From Sphingobacteriaceae bacterium DW12 (lineage in GTDB: Bacteria > Bacteroidota > Bacteroidia > Sphingobacteriales > Sphingobacteriaceae), in the NCBI GenBank assembly GCA_000783305.1, contig JROE01000013.1, forward strand, positions 1-64,000: DNA of 64,000 bases, written 5' to 3'. Positions within the stretch are counted from its first letter, which is position 1. The number at the start of each line of letters is the position of its first letter. This document shows positions 1-7,346 of this stretch, in pieces. The notes under the pieces were generated by a model that worked only from the letters and a program-made list of their open reading frames with translations, was not told where the DNA came from and made no database searches. A program made the position numbers and the translations under genes.

Positions 1-22
1 GGTTCGAATCCCAGCGGGATCA
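1..22 (+). tRNA. 3' end of a tRNA (truncated by window start)
   Basis: The first bases show the second half of a T-arm (loop TTCGAAT at 3-9, 3' stem CCCAG at 10-14), then a 7-nt 3' acceptor strand CGGGATC (15-21) and a discriminator A (22). CCA is not encoded. The anticodon lies outside the window, so identity cannot be read. The acceptor implies a 5' end of GATCCCG, which I associate with Bacteroidota tRNA-Lys from memory only. A strong terminator follows directly. Confidence 0.8.
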
Positions 23-27
23 CTAAA

Positions 28-60
28 AGAGCTTCACTTTTCAGTGAAGCTCTTTTTTTT
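28..60 (+). terminator. Intrinsic terminator of the tRNA transcript
   Basis: A perfect 11-bp stem (28-38 with 43-53; AGAGCTTCACT / AGTGAAGCTCT), a TTTC loop and a run of T to base 60. It lies 6 nt after the tRNA discriminator base. Confidence 0.93.
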
Positions 61-74
61 CACAATTATTGTGA
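60..74. promoter_or_regulatory. 15-bp palindrome, possible operator
   Basis: TCACAATTATTGTGA is a perfect inverted repeat with a single central base, just after the tRNA terminator and about 105 bp before the lipoprotein gene at 179. It could be a protein-binding site. The half-site order is the reverse of a CRP site, and no regulator is known. Chance occurrence in A/T-rich DNA is possible. Confidence 0.25.
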
Positions 75-178
75 GAACAGAGATTCGCGAATGGGTTAGC
101 GCTATATAATAAAATAGATAGTATAATTTGTAGCACATCGACCAGAGTATACGTTTTGCTTATTAAAGAAACCAAAAC

Positions 179-880
179 ATGAAAAAAACCTACACATATT
201 TTGTACTTTTATTGATGACGTTGGTCTCCTGTTCTAAAACTGACCCTCGATTCGACCCAACTGGTACCGGTCCTGAACCAGAGCCGCTCTTTGTACTCGA
301 ATCCGACAGCATCTTCGAAGGCAATATGCAAGGGATGACCATAGGTAATACAGCGCATGTAGTCTATCAGGCCGTCCAAAAAATTCAGGAAGAACAACAG
401 ACTTCAAAAAACTTACAGATCGTAGCCAATATATTTACAAGCGTCCAAGACTTGAAGGATAGACTCCATCTATATAATCAACTACTTTTTGATGAGACAA
501 AAGGCACTTCTAAAGGTGTCCAAGTATATTTCGAAGATGACAAGATAAAATCCATATGGACCAACAATGGTGACAAACTCAGCCATTGGCCTGTTGGAGA
601 ATCTGTAACCAATAGGATTTCCGTAGGCGATATAATTTCTACTATATACACTAAGCTCCAAAAATTGAATTCCATCCCCAAGTATGCTCCCCGTTTGCAA
701 CGCATATCTTTATTTGACAAAAACACTGCGAAAGCATTTGACCCCATAATGTCCGATTCCAATAACTGGTATTTTTCAATCCCTTTATCAGAAAAGGAAT
801 TTCACATCTATTACCTTCATTTTGAAAAGGGATTACTGATAGCCATCAAGCGCGATTTGATGGGTAATCGCTTTAAATAG
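179..880 (+). CDS. Small lipoprotein of unknown function
   Basis: A 233-residue protein with a type II signal peptide: Lys-rich start, hydrophobic stretch, lipobox ending LVSC with the lipidated Cys near residue 18. It is therefore predicted to be anchored in the outer or inner membrane facing the periplasm. The mature part starts with a Pro-rich, acidic linker (about residues 22-40), followed by a mixed alpha/beta region I do not recognise. It is a single gene: a tRNA terminator lies upstream and a shared bidirectional terminator downstream. No function is claimed. It could be a fast-evolving Bacteroidota lipoprotein family. Confidence 0.8.
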   Translation: MKKTYTYFVLLLMTLVSCSKTDPRFDPTGTGPEPEPLFVLESDSIFEGNMQGMTIGNTAHVVYQAVQKIQEEQQTSKNLQIVANIFTSVQDLKDRLHLYNQLLFDETKGTSKGVQVYFEDDKIKSIWTNNGDKLSHWPVGESVTNRISVGDIISTIYTKLQKLNSIPKYAPRLQRISLFDKNTAKAFDPIMSDSNNWYFSIPLSEKEFHIYYLHFEKGLLIAIKRDLMGNRFK

Positions 881-910
881 CATTCTACCAAATTATTTAC
901 AGATAACAAT

Positions 911-945
911 AAAAAAGCTCAATTAAAAGGATTGAGCTTTTTTAT
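911..945. terminator. Bidirectional terminator between lipoprotein and tetR
   Basis: Stem AAAAGCTCAAT (913-923) pairs with ATTGAGCTTTT (931-941), with flanking A and T runs, so it works on both strands. It ends the lipoprotein gene on the plus strand and the TetR gene, whose stop is at 948, on the minus strand. Confidence 0.9.
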
Positions 946-947
946 TG

Positions 948-1598
948 TTATTTATTTTTAGTTCCAGCATCATCAAAACAGTAACTAATTAACATCCGCA
1001 ACATTTTACTGACGCGTGCTTTTCCAATATCTGATTTGGTATCGATTTCACAAAATGTACCTCCTGTAGCGTTAGCATGCAGATTGAGATAATAAATACC
1101 CCCCAACATAATCGCATACGCGGCTCTTAAATCCACATCCGACCCTTCAAAATAAGGGTCGGTCATTTTGAAAAGCTCATTCCCCATCGTTTCTCTAACC
1201 TCACTAATATCCTTCATGATTTTACTTTTTTCAGAAATCTCCCAGAGAATCACTTTCTGAGTTTCAGGCAGGTGTTCTAAATGCATAAACAAATTCTCTA
1301 AAAAACTTCCCGCCAATTCTTTTCCAAAATCGTGACTATTGCTTTCAATTAAACCAGACATCCCATCATTTAAAGCGAGCCAGTAATCCTTCTGTTTCAC
1401 ATAGGTTTCCACCAAATTATCCACATCCTCGAAGTACCTATATATTAATTTCTTGCTTACCCCAGCTCTATTTGCAATATTATTCACTCCCAACTTGGCA
1501 TGTCCTTCAGTCCTAAGGATTTCCCCAACAGCATCTAATAATTTCTGCTTTGTACGTTCCTTATTCCTGATCTCTCCATCAACAATCTTTCGTTCCAT
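948..1598 (-). CDS. TetR/AcrR-family transcriptional regulator
   Basis: A 216-residue protein with an N-terminal TetR DNA-binding domain. Residues about 12-60 give the helix-turn-helix, with the typical run NNIANRAGVSKKLIYRYF. The rest is the variable ligand-binding, dimerisation domain. It starts 1 nt after the stop of the PLP-dependent synthase gene at 1600, so the two are almost certainly co-transcribed. The regulator probably controls its own unit in response to a lipid-like or other small ligand; the ligand is not visible in the sequence. Length and fold are ordinary for the family. Confidence 0.9.
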   Translation of the reverse strand: MERKIVDGEIRNKERTKQKLLDAVGEILRTEGHAKLGVNNIANRAGVSKKLIYRYFEDVDNLVETYVKQKDYWLALNDGMSGLIESNSHDFGKELAGSFLENLFMHLEHLPETQKVILWEISEKSKIMKDISEVRETMGNELFKMTDPYFEGSDVDLRAAYAIMLGGIYYLNLHANATGGTFCEIDTKSDIGKARVSKMLRMLISYCFDDAGTKNK

Positions 1599-1599
1599 A

Positions 1600-2862
1600 T
1601 TATACTTGTACTAGATTCAATTCTTTGCTAATGTATGCAAAAGCATCAATTGTTTTATCTAACTGTTCTCGTGTATGCGATGCAGATAGACTCATCCTAA
1701 TGCGGGCGTCTTTCTTCGGCACGGCGGGATACAAAATAGGATTGGTGTAAATCCCCTGTTCCAACAGCATACGTCCAATATCTCCGGTTAAATGCGGATC
1801 ACCTATTTTTACTGGAATAATAGCAGATTGCGTATTGCCCACATCTAGACCTAACCCTTTTAATCCATTTTTAAAATGTTGGATATTATCTCTCAACCTA
1901 TCCATCCAGATCGGTTCTTCATCTATCAACTCAATTGCCTTGACAATCCCTAATGCAGACGCATTCGAGGTCGCTGAAAAAATCTGTTGTCTAGCCTGAA
2001 ACTTAAGAAATGCTGTTAGCTTCGGGTTTGCAATAACATATCCACCAATGTTTCCAAAAGTCTTGCTAAAGGTACCCGTAATAAAATCTACCTTGTCCAA
2101 AAGACCTGTCTCTTCCAGTACACCTCTCCCGGTAGCGCCAACAACCCCAATACCATGCGCATCGTCCACCATGAGATAGGCTCCATATTTTTTTGCTAGT
2201 AAATAGATCTCTTTCAACGGTGCCACATCCCCATCCTGCGAATAAACGCCATCTACAATCACTAATTTAGTGCGGTACTGCCCTTGTGCTAACTTAAGAA
2301 TATGCTCCAAAGATTCCAAATTATTATGCGGAAATGTCTTTTTGTTTGTCAATATACATCCTTCATGTACACTAGTATGCACCGCCATATCTACTATCGC
2401 TAAATCTTCTTTCTGCAAAAGTGACATCAATGTTGAGCTATTGGCCGTATACCCTGTTGTATAGATAGTAGACCAATCAGCAGGTTTACCAAAAAAGCCC
2501 GCAATCTTTTGCTCGAGGAGTTCATGATACTCAAAATGTCCACCAATCAGAGGAGATGCACCGGCTCCAGTACCAAATTTTTGAATACCAGCAATTGCTG
2601 CGGCCTTGACTTTCGGATGCTGTGTAAACCCTAGATAATCATTCGACACATAGCTTATATAATTGCGGCTCTTGGTTTCTCCAGTCAGGATGACATCCAT
2701 CTGAGGCGCACAGGCACTCTCTGTGCGCAACCGATAGTTCATGTGTCCGTTGTCCCTCATAAATTTAAGGAAATCATAAAATACTTCTGCTCGATCAGCT
2801 AGGTCAAACCCTGGGATATTCTCAAAATCCTTGAAGGTTGCTTTGTTAAAATCTATATTCAT
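1600..2862 (-). CDS. Alpha-oxoamine synthase (KBL/AONS/serine palmitoyltransferase-like)
   Basis: A PLP-dependent class II aminotransferase-fold enzyme that condenses an acyl thioester with an amino acid. I start it at the ATG at 2862 (420 aa); an upstream ATG at 2907 would add 15 non-conserved residues. Visible: YVSNDYLGF near residue 75, DDAHGIG at about 233-239, and TFSKTFGNIGG, whose Lys (about 267) should bind PLP. The fold alone cannot separate 8-amino-7-oxononanoate synthase, 2-amino-3-ketobutyrate ligase, serine palmitoyltransferase and cysteate acyltransferase. No biotin or threonine genes are nearby, and the SPT I recall from Sphingobacterium differs clearly in sequence. The linked TetR gene suggests a regulated, perhaps lipid-related role. 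The extra N-terminal 45 residues before the core are notable. Confidence 0.85.
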   Translation of the reverse strand: MNIDFNKATFKDFENIPGFDLADRAEVFYDFLKFMRDNGHMNYRLRTESACAPQMDVILTGETKSRNYISYVSNDYLGFTQHPKVKAAAIAGIQKFGTGAGASPLIGGHFEYHELLEQKIAGFFGKPADWSTIYTTGYTANSSTLMSLLQKEDLAIVDMAVHTSVHEGCILTNKKTFPHNNLESLEHILKLAQGQYRTKLVIVDGVYSQDGDVAPLKEIYLLAKKYGAYLMVDDAHGIGVVGATGRGVLEETGLLDKVDFITGTFSKTFGNIGGYVIANPKLTAFLKFQARQQIFSATSNASALGIVKAIELIDEEPIWMDRLRDNIQHFKNGLKGLGLDVGNTQSAIIPVKIGDPHLTGDIGRMLLEQGIYTNPILYPAVPKKDARIRMSLSASHTREQLDKTIDAFAYISKELNLVQV

Positions 2863-3105
2863 ATTCTGGTTGTTATAATGTTCATGCCATGATTCTGTGC
2901 AACTCAAAATGAATTTGTATTTCCTGACAAAAGAAATTCCAACACTTTAATTACAGCTTCCACAAGCTGTTTAGATTATCGTTTGGGAACATTGGACTCG
3001 GTTGTAGGTTCAATTTTTCAACTTAGTTTACAAGCACATACAAATTTATTGTCACAAAAATACATTTTTTATTAATAAGTCACCATTTAGTAATATATAA
3101 AGATG
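2863..3105. other. Intergenic stretch upstream of the synthase gene
   Basis: This A/T-rich DNA holds the 5' region of the minus-strand synthase gene. The only structure I see is an inverted repeat at 2953-2970 (ACAGCTT, CCAC, AAGCTGT), 91-108 bp upstream of the chosen start. It could be a TetR-type operator or an RNA hairpin. No good TAnnTTTG box was found on the minus strand. Confidence 0.3.
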
Positions 3106-3270
3106 TACATTTGTATATCGAATAGTTTTTGACAGACAATGAAGTGATGTTCTATTACGATGTTCCTAAAGAACAGCAGTAAAACTGACCTCATAAAATT
3201 GAAGATCTGGTTTATAAAATGGTTCAGGTTAATGTGGATTGCCGTTACTTTTTTGTAACGGCTTTTTTTA
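3106..3270 (+). ncRNA. Candidate small structured RNA with own promoter and terminator
   Basis: A TAnnTTTG-type box (TACATTTG, 3106-3113) is followed by about 120 nt without a convincing ORF and then a strong terminator at 3241-3269. The predicted transcript is rich in complementary segments: TTAC-TGTTC pairs with GAACA-GTAA around a CTAAA loop (3154-3181), and AACTGACC (3182-3189) pairs imperfectly with GGTTCAGGTT (3220-3229), enclosing ATAAA / TTTAT. This is what a small non-coding RNA (sRNA or 6S-like) looks like. A short reading frame ending KEQQ-stop is possible (11 codons from ATG at 3148) but unconvincing. No known RNA family was matched. Confidence 0.45.
3241..3269 (+). terminator. 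Intrinsic terminator of the candidate small RNA
   Basis: GCCGTTAC (3241-3248), a T6 loop, GTAACGGC (3255-3262) and seven T. No recognised plus-strand gene lies upstream, which is the main argument for a small transcript here. Confidence 0.85.
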
Positions 3271-3482
3271 TATCTAATCATTACCAAAAAAACTCTACTT
3301 CTGGAGCTTTATTAAAAAATAATCAATGATAGACCTGCATCAAAATAATATTATCAATAAAACTTTAAATTGCATTAAATAATGGTATTTTTGTTCCTTT
3401 ATTAGATAGAATTTAGGCTTTAACATTTGAATAAGACATTGGTCAATCACGAACGACCAATTTTTATAAATATTTATACTTC

Positions 3483-4490
3483 ATGGAAGGAAGAGAACTA
3501 TTAAGAACTGAGGTTGCTATTAGCTTTGTAAAGGATACCTTTTCTCAGCAGCTCAAACACAATCTAAACCTCATACCTATTTCATCCCCTTTGGTGGTGT
3601 TGGATGGTACCGGAATCAATGATGACCTCAATGGCATAGAACGACCCGTGGCTTTTCCAATAAAAGCACTTGAAGAACGTAGAGCTGTGGTAGTACATTC
3701 GTTAGCAAAATGGAAACGACTACGTTTACAAGAATTGGATATGCACGTGGGCGAAGGTATCCTTACAGACATGCGTGCACTTCGCCCTGACGAAGACTAC
3801 ACTCCTATCCATTCCATATACGTAGACCAATGGGATTGGGAAAAAGTGATCAGTCCTGAACAACGAAATCTAAACTTCCTAAAGGAGACAGTACTCAAAA
3901 TATTTGAGGCCTTAAAATTTACGGAACAACAAGTCGAAAGACAATACCCTCATATCAAAGCAATTTTGCCAGAACAAATTACCTTTGTCTCTTCTGAAGA
4001 ATTATTGCAACGCTATCCTACGCTGTCACCAAAAGAACGTGAGCACGCTATCACCAAGGACTTGGGAGCAGTTTTCTTATATGGAATTGGAGGCGAACTT
4101 AGCAATGGTAAGGCTCACGACGGCCGTGCGGCAGACTATGATGACTGGAGTACGCTCAATGAAAATGGCCATAATGGTCTCAATGGGGACATCCTTGTCT
4201 GGAATCCAACACTGAATATCGCATTCGAACTGTCTTCTATGGGTATTCGGGTGGATAAGAAGGCATTGCAACATCAATTAGAGCTCCGCAACAACCTTGA
4301 CCGCGCATCTTTGACTTTTCACCGATTATTACTTGAAGACCAACTTCCAGAGGCTATCGGAGGCGGGATAGGACAGTCAAGAGTATGTATGTTTATGCTT
4401 AAGAAAGCACATATTGGAGAAGTGCAAGTAAGCATATGGGACGAGGAAGAAAAAATAAACCTGCGAGATAAAGGAATAAACATTTTATAA
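3483..4490 (+). CDS. asnA: Aspartate-ammonia ligase (asparagine synthetase A)
   Basis: Makes L-asparagine from aspartate, ammonia and ATP (AMP + PPi products) in the cytoplasm. The 335-residue length matches the AsnA family (about 330). It has the class II aminoacyl-tRNA-synthetase-like fold: the N-terminal LVVLDGTGINDDLNG segment, SLAKWKRLRL near residue 80, YVDQWDWEK near 116, and the C-terminal ELSSMGIRVD and GGGIGQSR motifs typical of the catalytic core. It stands alone, with a terminator region on both sides. I recognise the family confidently. No regulatory site was identified. Confidence 0.96.
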   Translation: MEGRELLRTEVAISFVKDTFSQQLKHNLNLIPISSPLVVLDGTGINDDLNGIERPVAFPIKALEERRAVVVHSLAKWKRLRLQELDMHVGEGILTDMRALRPDEDYTPIHSIYVDQWDWEKVISPEQRNLNFLKETVLKIFEALKFTEQQVERQYPHIKAILPEQITFVSSEELLQRYPTLSPKEREHAITKDLGAVFLYGIGGELSNGKAHDGRAADYDDWSTLNENGHNGLNGDILVWNPTLNIAFELSSMGIRVDKKALQHQLELRNNLDRASLTFHRLLLEDQLPEAIGGGIGQSRVCMFMLKKAHIGEVQVSIWDEEEKINLRDKGINIL

Positions 4491-4752
4491 GTAGATAGAA
4501 GGTAGCTTTAATAAGTATACATTAGAATGGATTTTGAATAGTCGCTATTTTAACTTGTCTCTGATATGACTCCGTGGTTAGTCTGAATAAAATACGGAAG
4601 TAAAGTCTGATAGTGAATACAATTCAGAGATACTGGCTTTGTTACACAAATAACGTGTATTTCAAGCATAATCAATCGCTATATCAAGTGTAATTATCCG
4701 CAAATACACGGAGCAAAGTATACCAACAAAATCAATGATGGCTTTAATCCCA
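4491..4752. other. Intergenic region between asnA and the PurF-like gene
   Basis: About 260 bp of A/T-rich sequence between convergent genes. I see no ORF with plausible start and composition, no tRNA and no repeat. The only clear element is the terminator that follows it. Confidence 0.4.
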
Positions 4753-4793
4753 ATAAAAAGGGAGCTTCATTATTAATGAGCTCCCTTTTTATT
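4753..4793. terminator. Bidirectional terminator asnA / PurF-like
   Basis: AATAAAAAGGGAGC pairs with GCTCCCTTTTTATT around an internal CATT/AATG stem. A and T tracts flank both sides, so it serves the convergent genes on both strands. Confidence 0.9.
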
Positions 4794-4808
4794 CACCTCA
4801 TTATAGCA

Positions 4809-6719
4809 TTAACTACTAAAATAGGCTCTTACATTTTTACCTTCTACCCAGTTCATAAATGCCTTATTGACAACTTTATTTCCCCCAGGAGTTGGGTAGT
4901 CACCAGAGAAATACCAATCCCCCTTATGATCAGGAATCGCCTGATGTAAATTATCCAATGTCTGGAAAATCACCTTCACTTCGGCTTGTAAATGATGAGG
5001 ACGAATGATTTTAGCGATTTCTGTTGATATCTCATCATCCGTGAATGGTGTATAAATAGCCTTCACATAATTTTCAACTTCATCTTTCGGTTTGGTCAAT
5101 GACGCTAAACACTTCTGATAGACTTCGTCAATGATATGTGCCATTCCTTTTTGCTTCAAGAGGTTGATGGCGGCCTCGAAAGCGACGAACTCACCCATAC
5201 GAGACATATCGATACCATAACAATCTGGATATCTAATTTGTGGGGCTGAGGAAACAATAACTATCTTCTTGGGATGCAACCGATCCAATATAGTCAAGAT
5301 ACTTTGCTTTAATGTCGTACCTCTTACAATGGAATCGTCAATAGCAACAATTGTATCTTGATGATCACGCACGATTCCATAAGTGGTATCATATACGTGT
5401 TGAACCATGTCGGTACGATCGGCATCTTGTGTAATGAAAGTACGAAGCTTAGCGTCTTTTACATTCAACTTCTCGAATCGAGGAGCCATACTTAATACCT
5501 CTTCCAATTCGCTATCTGATATTTTATCAGCACGATTCAAAAGCGCTTGCTTCTGCAAATCACGAACATATGTATTCACCCCCTCTACCATGCCGTAGTA
5601 TGACACTTCGGCTGTATTTGGGATGAAAGAGAAAACCGTATTCTTGATATCCGAGTCTATCGCATCTAATACTTGAGGCAATAAAAGACGTCCTAATTCC
5701 TTACGTTCTTTGTAAATATCAGCATCAGATCCTCTTGAAAAATAAATTCGTTCAAATGAACAAGACTTCTTTTCAACTGGCTTCCTGAACATTTCTTCGG
5801 TGACAGTGCCATCTTTCTTGGCAATAAGTGCATGCCCAGGTTTAATCTCCTTAACGCTTCCAATAGGAATATTGAATGCCGTCTGAATAACTGGACGTTC
5901 AGAAGCCACAACGAGGATTTCCTCATCCTGGTAGTAGAATGCCGGCCTAATACCCGCAGGATCGCGCATCACAAAAGCATCACCATGACCAAAAATACCG
6001 GCAATAGTGTACCCCCCATCCCATGTTTTTGCTGAACGGGTTAATATCTTGGCAACATCCAAATTTTTAGCAATCAACGAACTTATTTCTATATTAGAAT
6101 AGTCTTCCTGTTTAAATTTATCAAACAACTCCTGATTCTCATCATCCAAGAAGTGACCGATTTTCTCCAATACCGTAACGGTATCTGCTTTCTCTTTGGG
6201 ATGTTGCCCAAGCTCATAAAGCTGCTGGAGCAATTCGTCCACATTGGTCATGTTGAAATTGCCAGCTACGACAAGATTACGGGTCATCCAATTATTCTGC
6301 CTAAGAAAAGGATGGCAGCTTTCTATACTGTTCTTCCCATGAGTACCGTATCTTAGATGCCCTAGCAATACTTCGCCAGTGAAGCTGACGTGCTCCTTCA
6401 GCCAAGTTGTATCTTTAGATTCATTAGGATATGCTTTTTGCACTGCAGCAAATTTCTTCTGTACATATTCAAAAATATCCGCAACAGCAGATGCCCCCAT
6501 CGCCCTATATCGACTGATGTACCGACTACCAGGCTGAGTATCAAACTTAATGGTCGCAATACCGGCACCGTCTTGGCCCCGATTGTGTTGTTTTTCCATT
6601 AATAGGTACAGCTTGTTAATGCCATAATATGGCGTGCCGTACTTTTCCTGATAATAAGAGAGGGGTTTTAGCAATCGAATAAGTGCGATTCCGCACTCGT
6701 GTTTTATAGCGTCACTCAT
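4809..6719 (-). CDS. PurF-like class II glutamine amidotransferase / phosphoribosyltransferase
   Basis: A 636-residue cytoplasmic protein with two domains. The N-terminal Ntn amidotransferase has its likely nucleophile at Cys9 (KHECGIALI), which needs removal of an 8-residue propeptide. The C-terminal phosphoribosyltransferase has the PRPP-binding loop IVAIDDSIVRGTT near residue 455. Classical PurF, which makes phosphoribosylamine in the first step of purine synthesis, has about 470-510 residues; this one is some 130 longer, with inserts and a C-terminal extension. That long form is usual for Bacteroidota as I recall. Whether it is the main purine enzyme or a second paralogue cannot be told here. 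It is a single gene with its own promoter box at 6737-6744. Confidence 0.85.
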   Translation of the reverse strand: MSDAIKHECGIALIRLLKPLSYYQEKYGTPYYGINKLYLLMEKQHNRGQDGAGIATIKFDTQPGSRYISRYRAMGASAVADIFEYVQKKFAAVQKAYPNESKDTTWLKEHVSFTGEVLLGHLRYGTHGKNSIESCHPFLRQNNWMTRNLVVAGNFNMTNVDELLQQLYELGQHPKEKADTVTVLEKIGHFLDDENQELFDKFKQEDYSNIEISSLIAKNLDVAKILTRSAKTWDGGYTIAGIFGHGDAFVMRDPAGIRPAFYYQDEEILVVASERPVIQTAFNIPIGSVKEIKPGHALIAKKDGTVTEEMFRKPVEKKSCSFERIYFSRGSDADIYKERKELGRLLLPQVLDAIDSDIKNTVFSFIPNTAEVSYYGMVEGVNTYVRDLQKQALLNRADKISDSELEEVLSMAPRFEKLNVKDAKLRTFITQDADRTDMVQHVYDTTYGIVRDHQDTIVAIDDSIVRGTTLKQSILTILDRLHPKKIVIVSSAPQIRYPDCYGIDMSRMGEFVAFEAAINLLKQKGMAHIIDEVYQKCLASLTKPKDEVENYVKAIYTPFTDDEISTEIAKIIRPHHLQAEVKVIFQTLDNLHQAIPDHKGDWYFSGDYPTPGGNKVVNKAFMNWVEGKNVRAYFSS

Positions 6720-6736
6720 AGCTTTATTTGATGTCG

Positions 6737-6744
6737 CAAAGGTA
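6737..6744 (-). promoter_or_regulatory. -7 promoter box of the PurF-like gene
   Basis: On the minus strand TACCTTTG fits TAnnTTTG and lies about 18 nt before the start codon, implying a very short leader. No clear -33 TTG was found at the right spacing. Confidence 0.55.
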
Positions 6745-6860
6745 AAGAATATTTAAGAAAAAAAATTAATAAAAAGTCTTGTTACGGTTTTTCGAATGTC
6801 ATTTCTCCCAAAGTGCTTTTATGATATAGGGGTAGATCTCATCTCCCTATCATAGAGTAA

Positions 6861-6915
6861 CAATTGTAAAAACAAAAGGGGGTAGTTAAACTACCCCCTT
6901 TTGTTTTTACAATTG
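6861..6915. terminator. 25-bp perfect inverted repeat, terminator after trxA
   Basis: 6861-6885 and 6891-6915 are perfect reverse complements (25 bp) around a 5-nt loop. The stem holds GGGGGTAG / CTACCCCC and A/T tracts, so it should act on both strands. The right arm includes the last two codons and the stop of trxA. Confidence 0.92.
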
Positions 6916-7224
6916 TTTGTTCAATTTCTCGGTCAATACTGACTTAGGAACAGCTCCTACTTGTTTATCAACGATTTCACCATTCTTGAAAAACAAAAGT
7001 GCGGGAATGTTACGGATACCAAAACGAACAGATATTTCAGGATTGCTATCTACATCTACCTTACCTACTACTGCTTTACCTTCGTATTCTTTAGCAATTT
7101 CTTCGACAACTGGACCTACCATACGACAAGGGCCACACCACTCTGCCCAAAAATCTACCAATACAGGTTTGTCTGACTTTAACACCAATTCTTCAAAATT
7201 GCTGTCTGTAATTTCTAATGCCAT
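6907..7224 (-). CDS. trxA: Thioredoxin
   Basis: A 105-residue cytoplasmic dithiol-disulfide reductase partner. The active site WCGPC is at residues 29-33 (Cys30 and Cys33), preceded by LVDFWAEW and followed by the cis-Pro loop RNIPALLFF. I start at the ATG at 7224 (MALEITDSNF); an in-frame ATG at 7251 would add nine residues atypical for the family. It lies 122 bp downstream of dnaE on the same strand but has its own TATATTTG box, so it is probably transcribed separately. A perfect hairpin terminator overlaps its 3' end. Confidence 0.96.
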   Translation of the reverse strand: MALEITDSNFEELVLKSDKPVLVDFWAEWCGPCRMVGPVVEEIAKEYEGKAVVGKVDVDSNPEISVRFGIRNIPALLFFKNGEIVDKQVGAVPKSVLTEKLNKQL

Positions 7225-7284
7225 AATTATTTTTTTTAAAACAGTGACCAAGCCACTATAGTTATACTCTATTTTTTATGCTTA

Positions 7285-7292
7285 CAAATATA
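7285..7292 (-). promoter_or_regulatory. -7 promoter box of trxA
   Basis: On the minus strand TATATTTG matches TAnnTTTG, 61 nt upstream of the chosen trxA start. It sits inside a small palindrome (GCTTA...TAAGC). Confidence 0.5.
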
Positions 7293-7346
7293 AGCATCAT
7301 CGACAAATTTCCTGTCATTCAGCTGTTAAATAATAACTATACATCA

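Noticed and set aside
60..74. CRP-type binding site
   Set aside because: The palindrome has TCACA before TGTGA, the reverse of the CRP consensus order, and the host group lacks classical CRP control of such sites. Kept only as an unspecified palindrome.
3087..3287. 66-codon minus-strand open frame
   Set aside because: It is the complement of the candidate RNA and its terminator, has low-complexity hydrophobic composition and no ribosome-binding context.
6917..7261. 114-codon plus-strand frame opposite trxA
   Set aside because: It mirrors trxA on the other strand, with Ser/Thr/Pro-rich shadow composition. The thioredoxin reading is certain.
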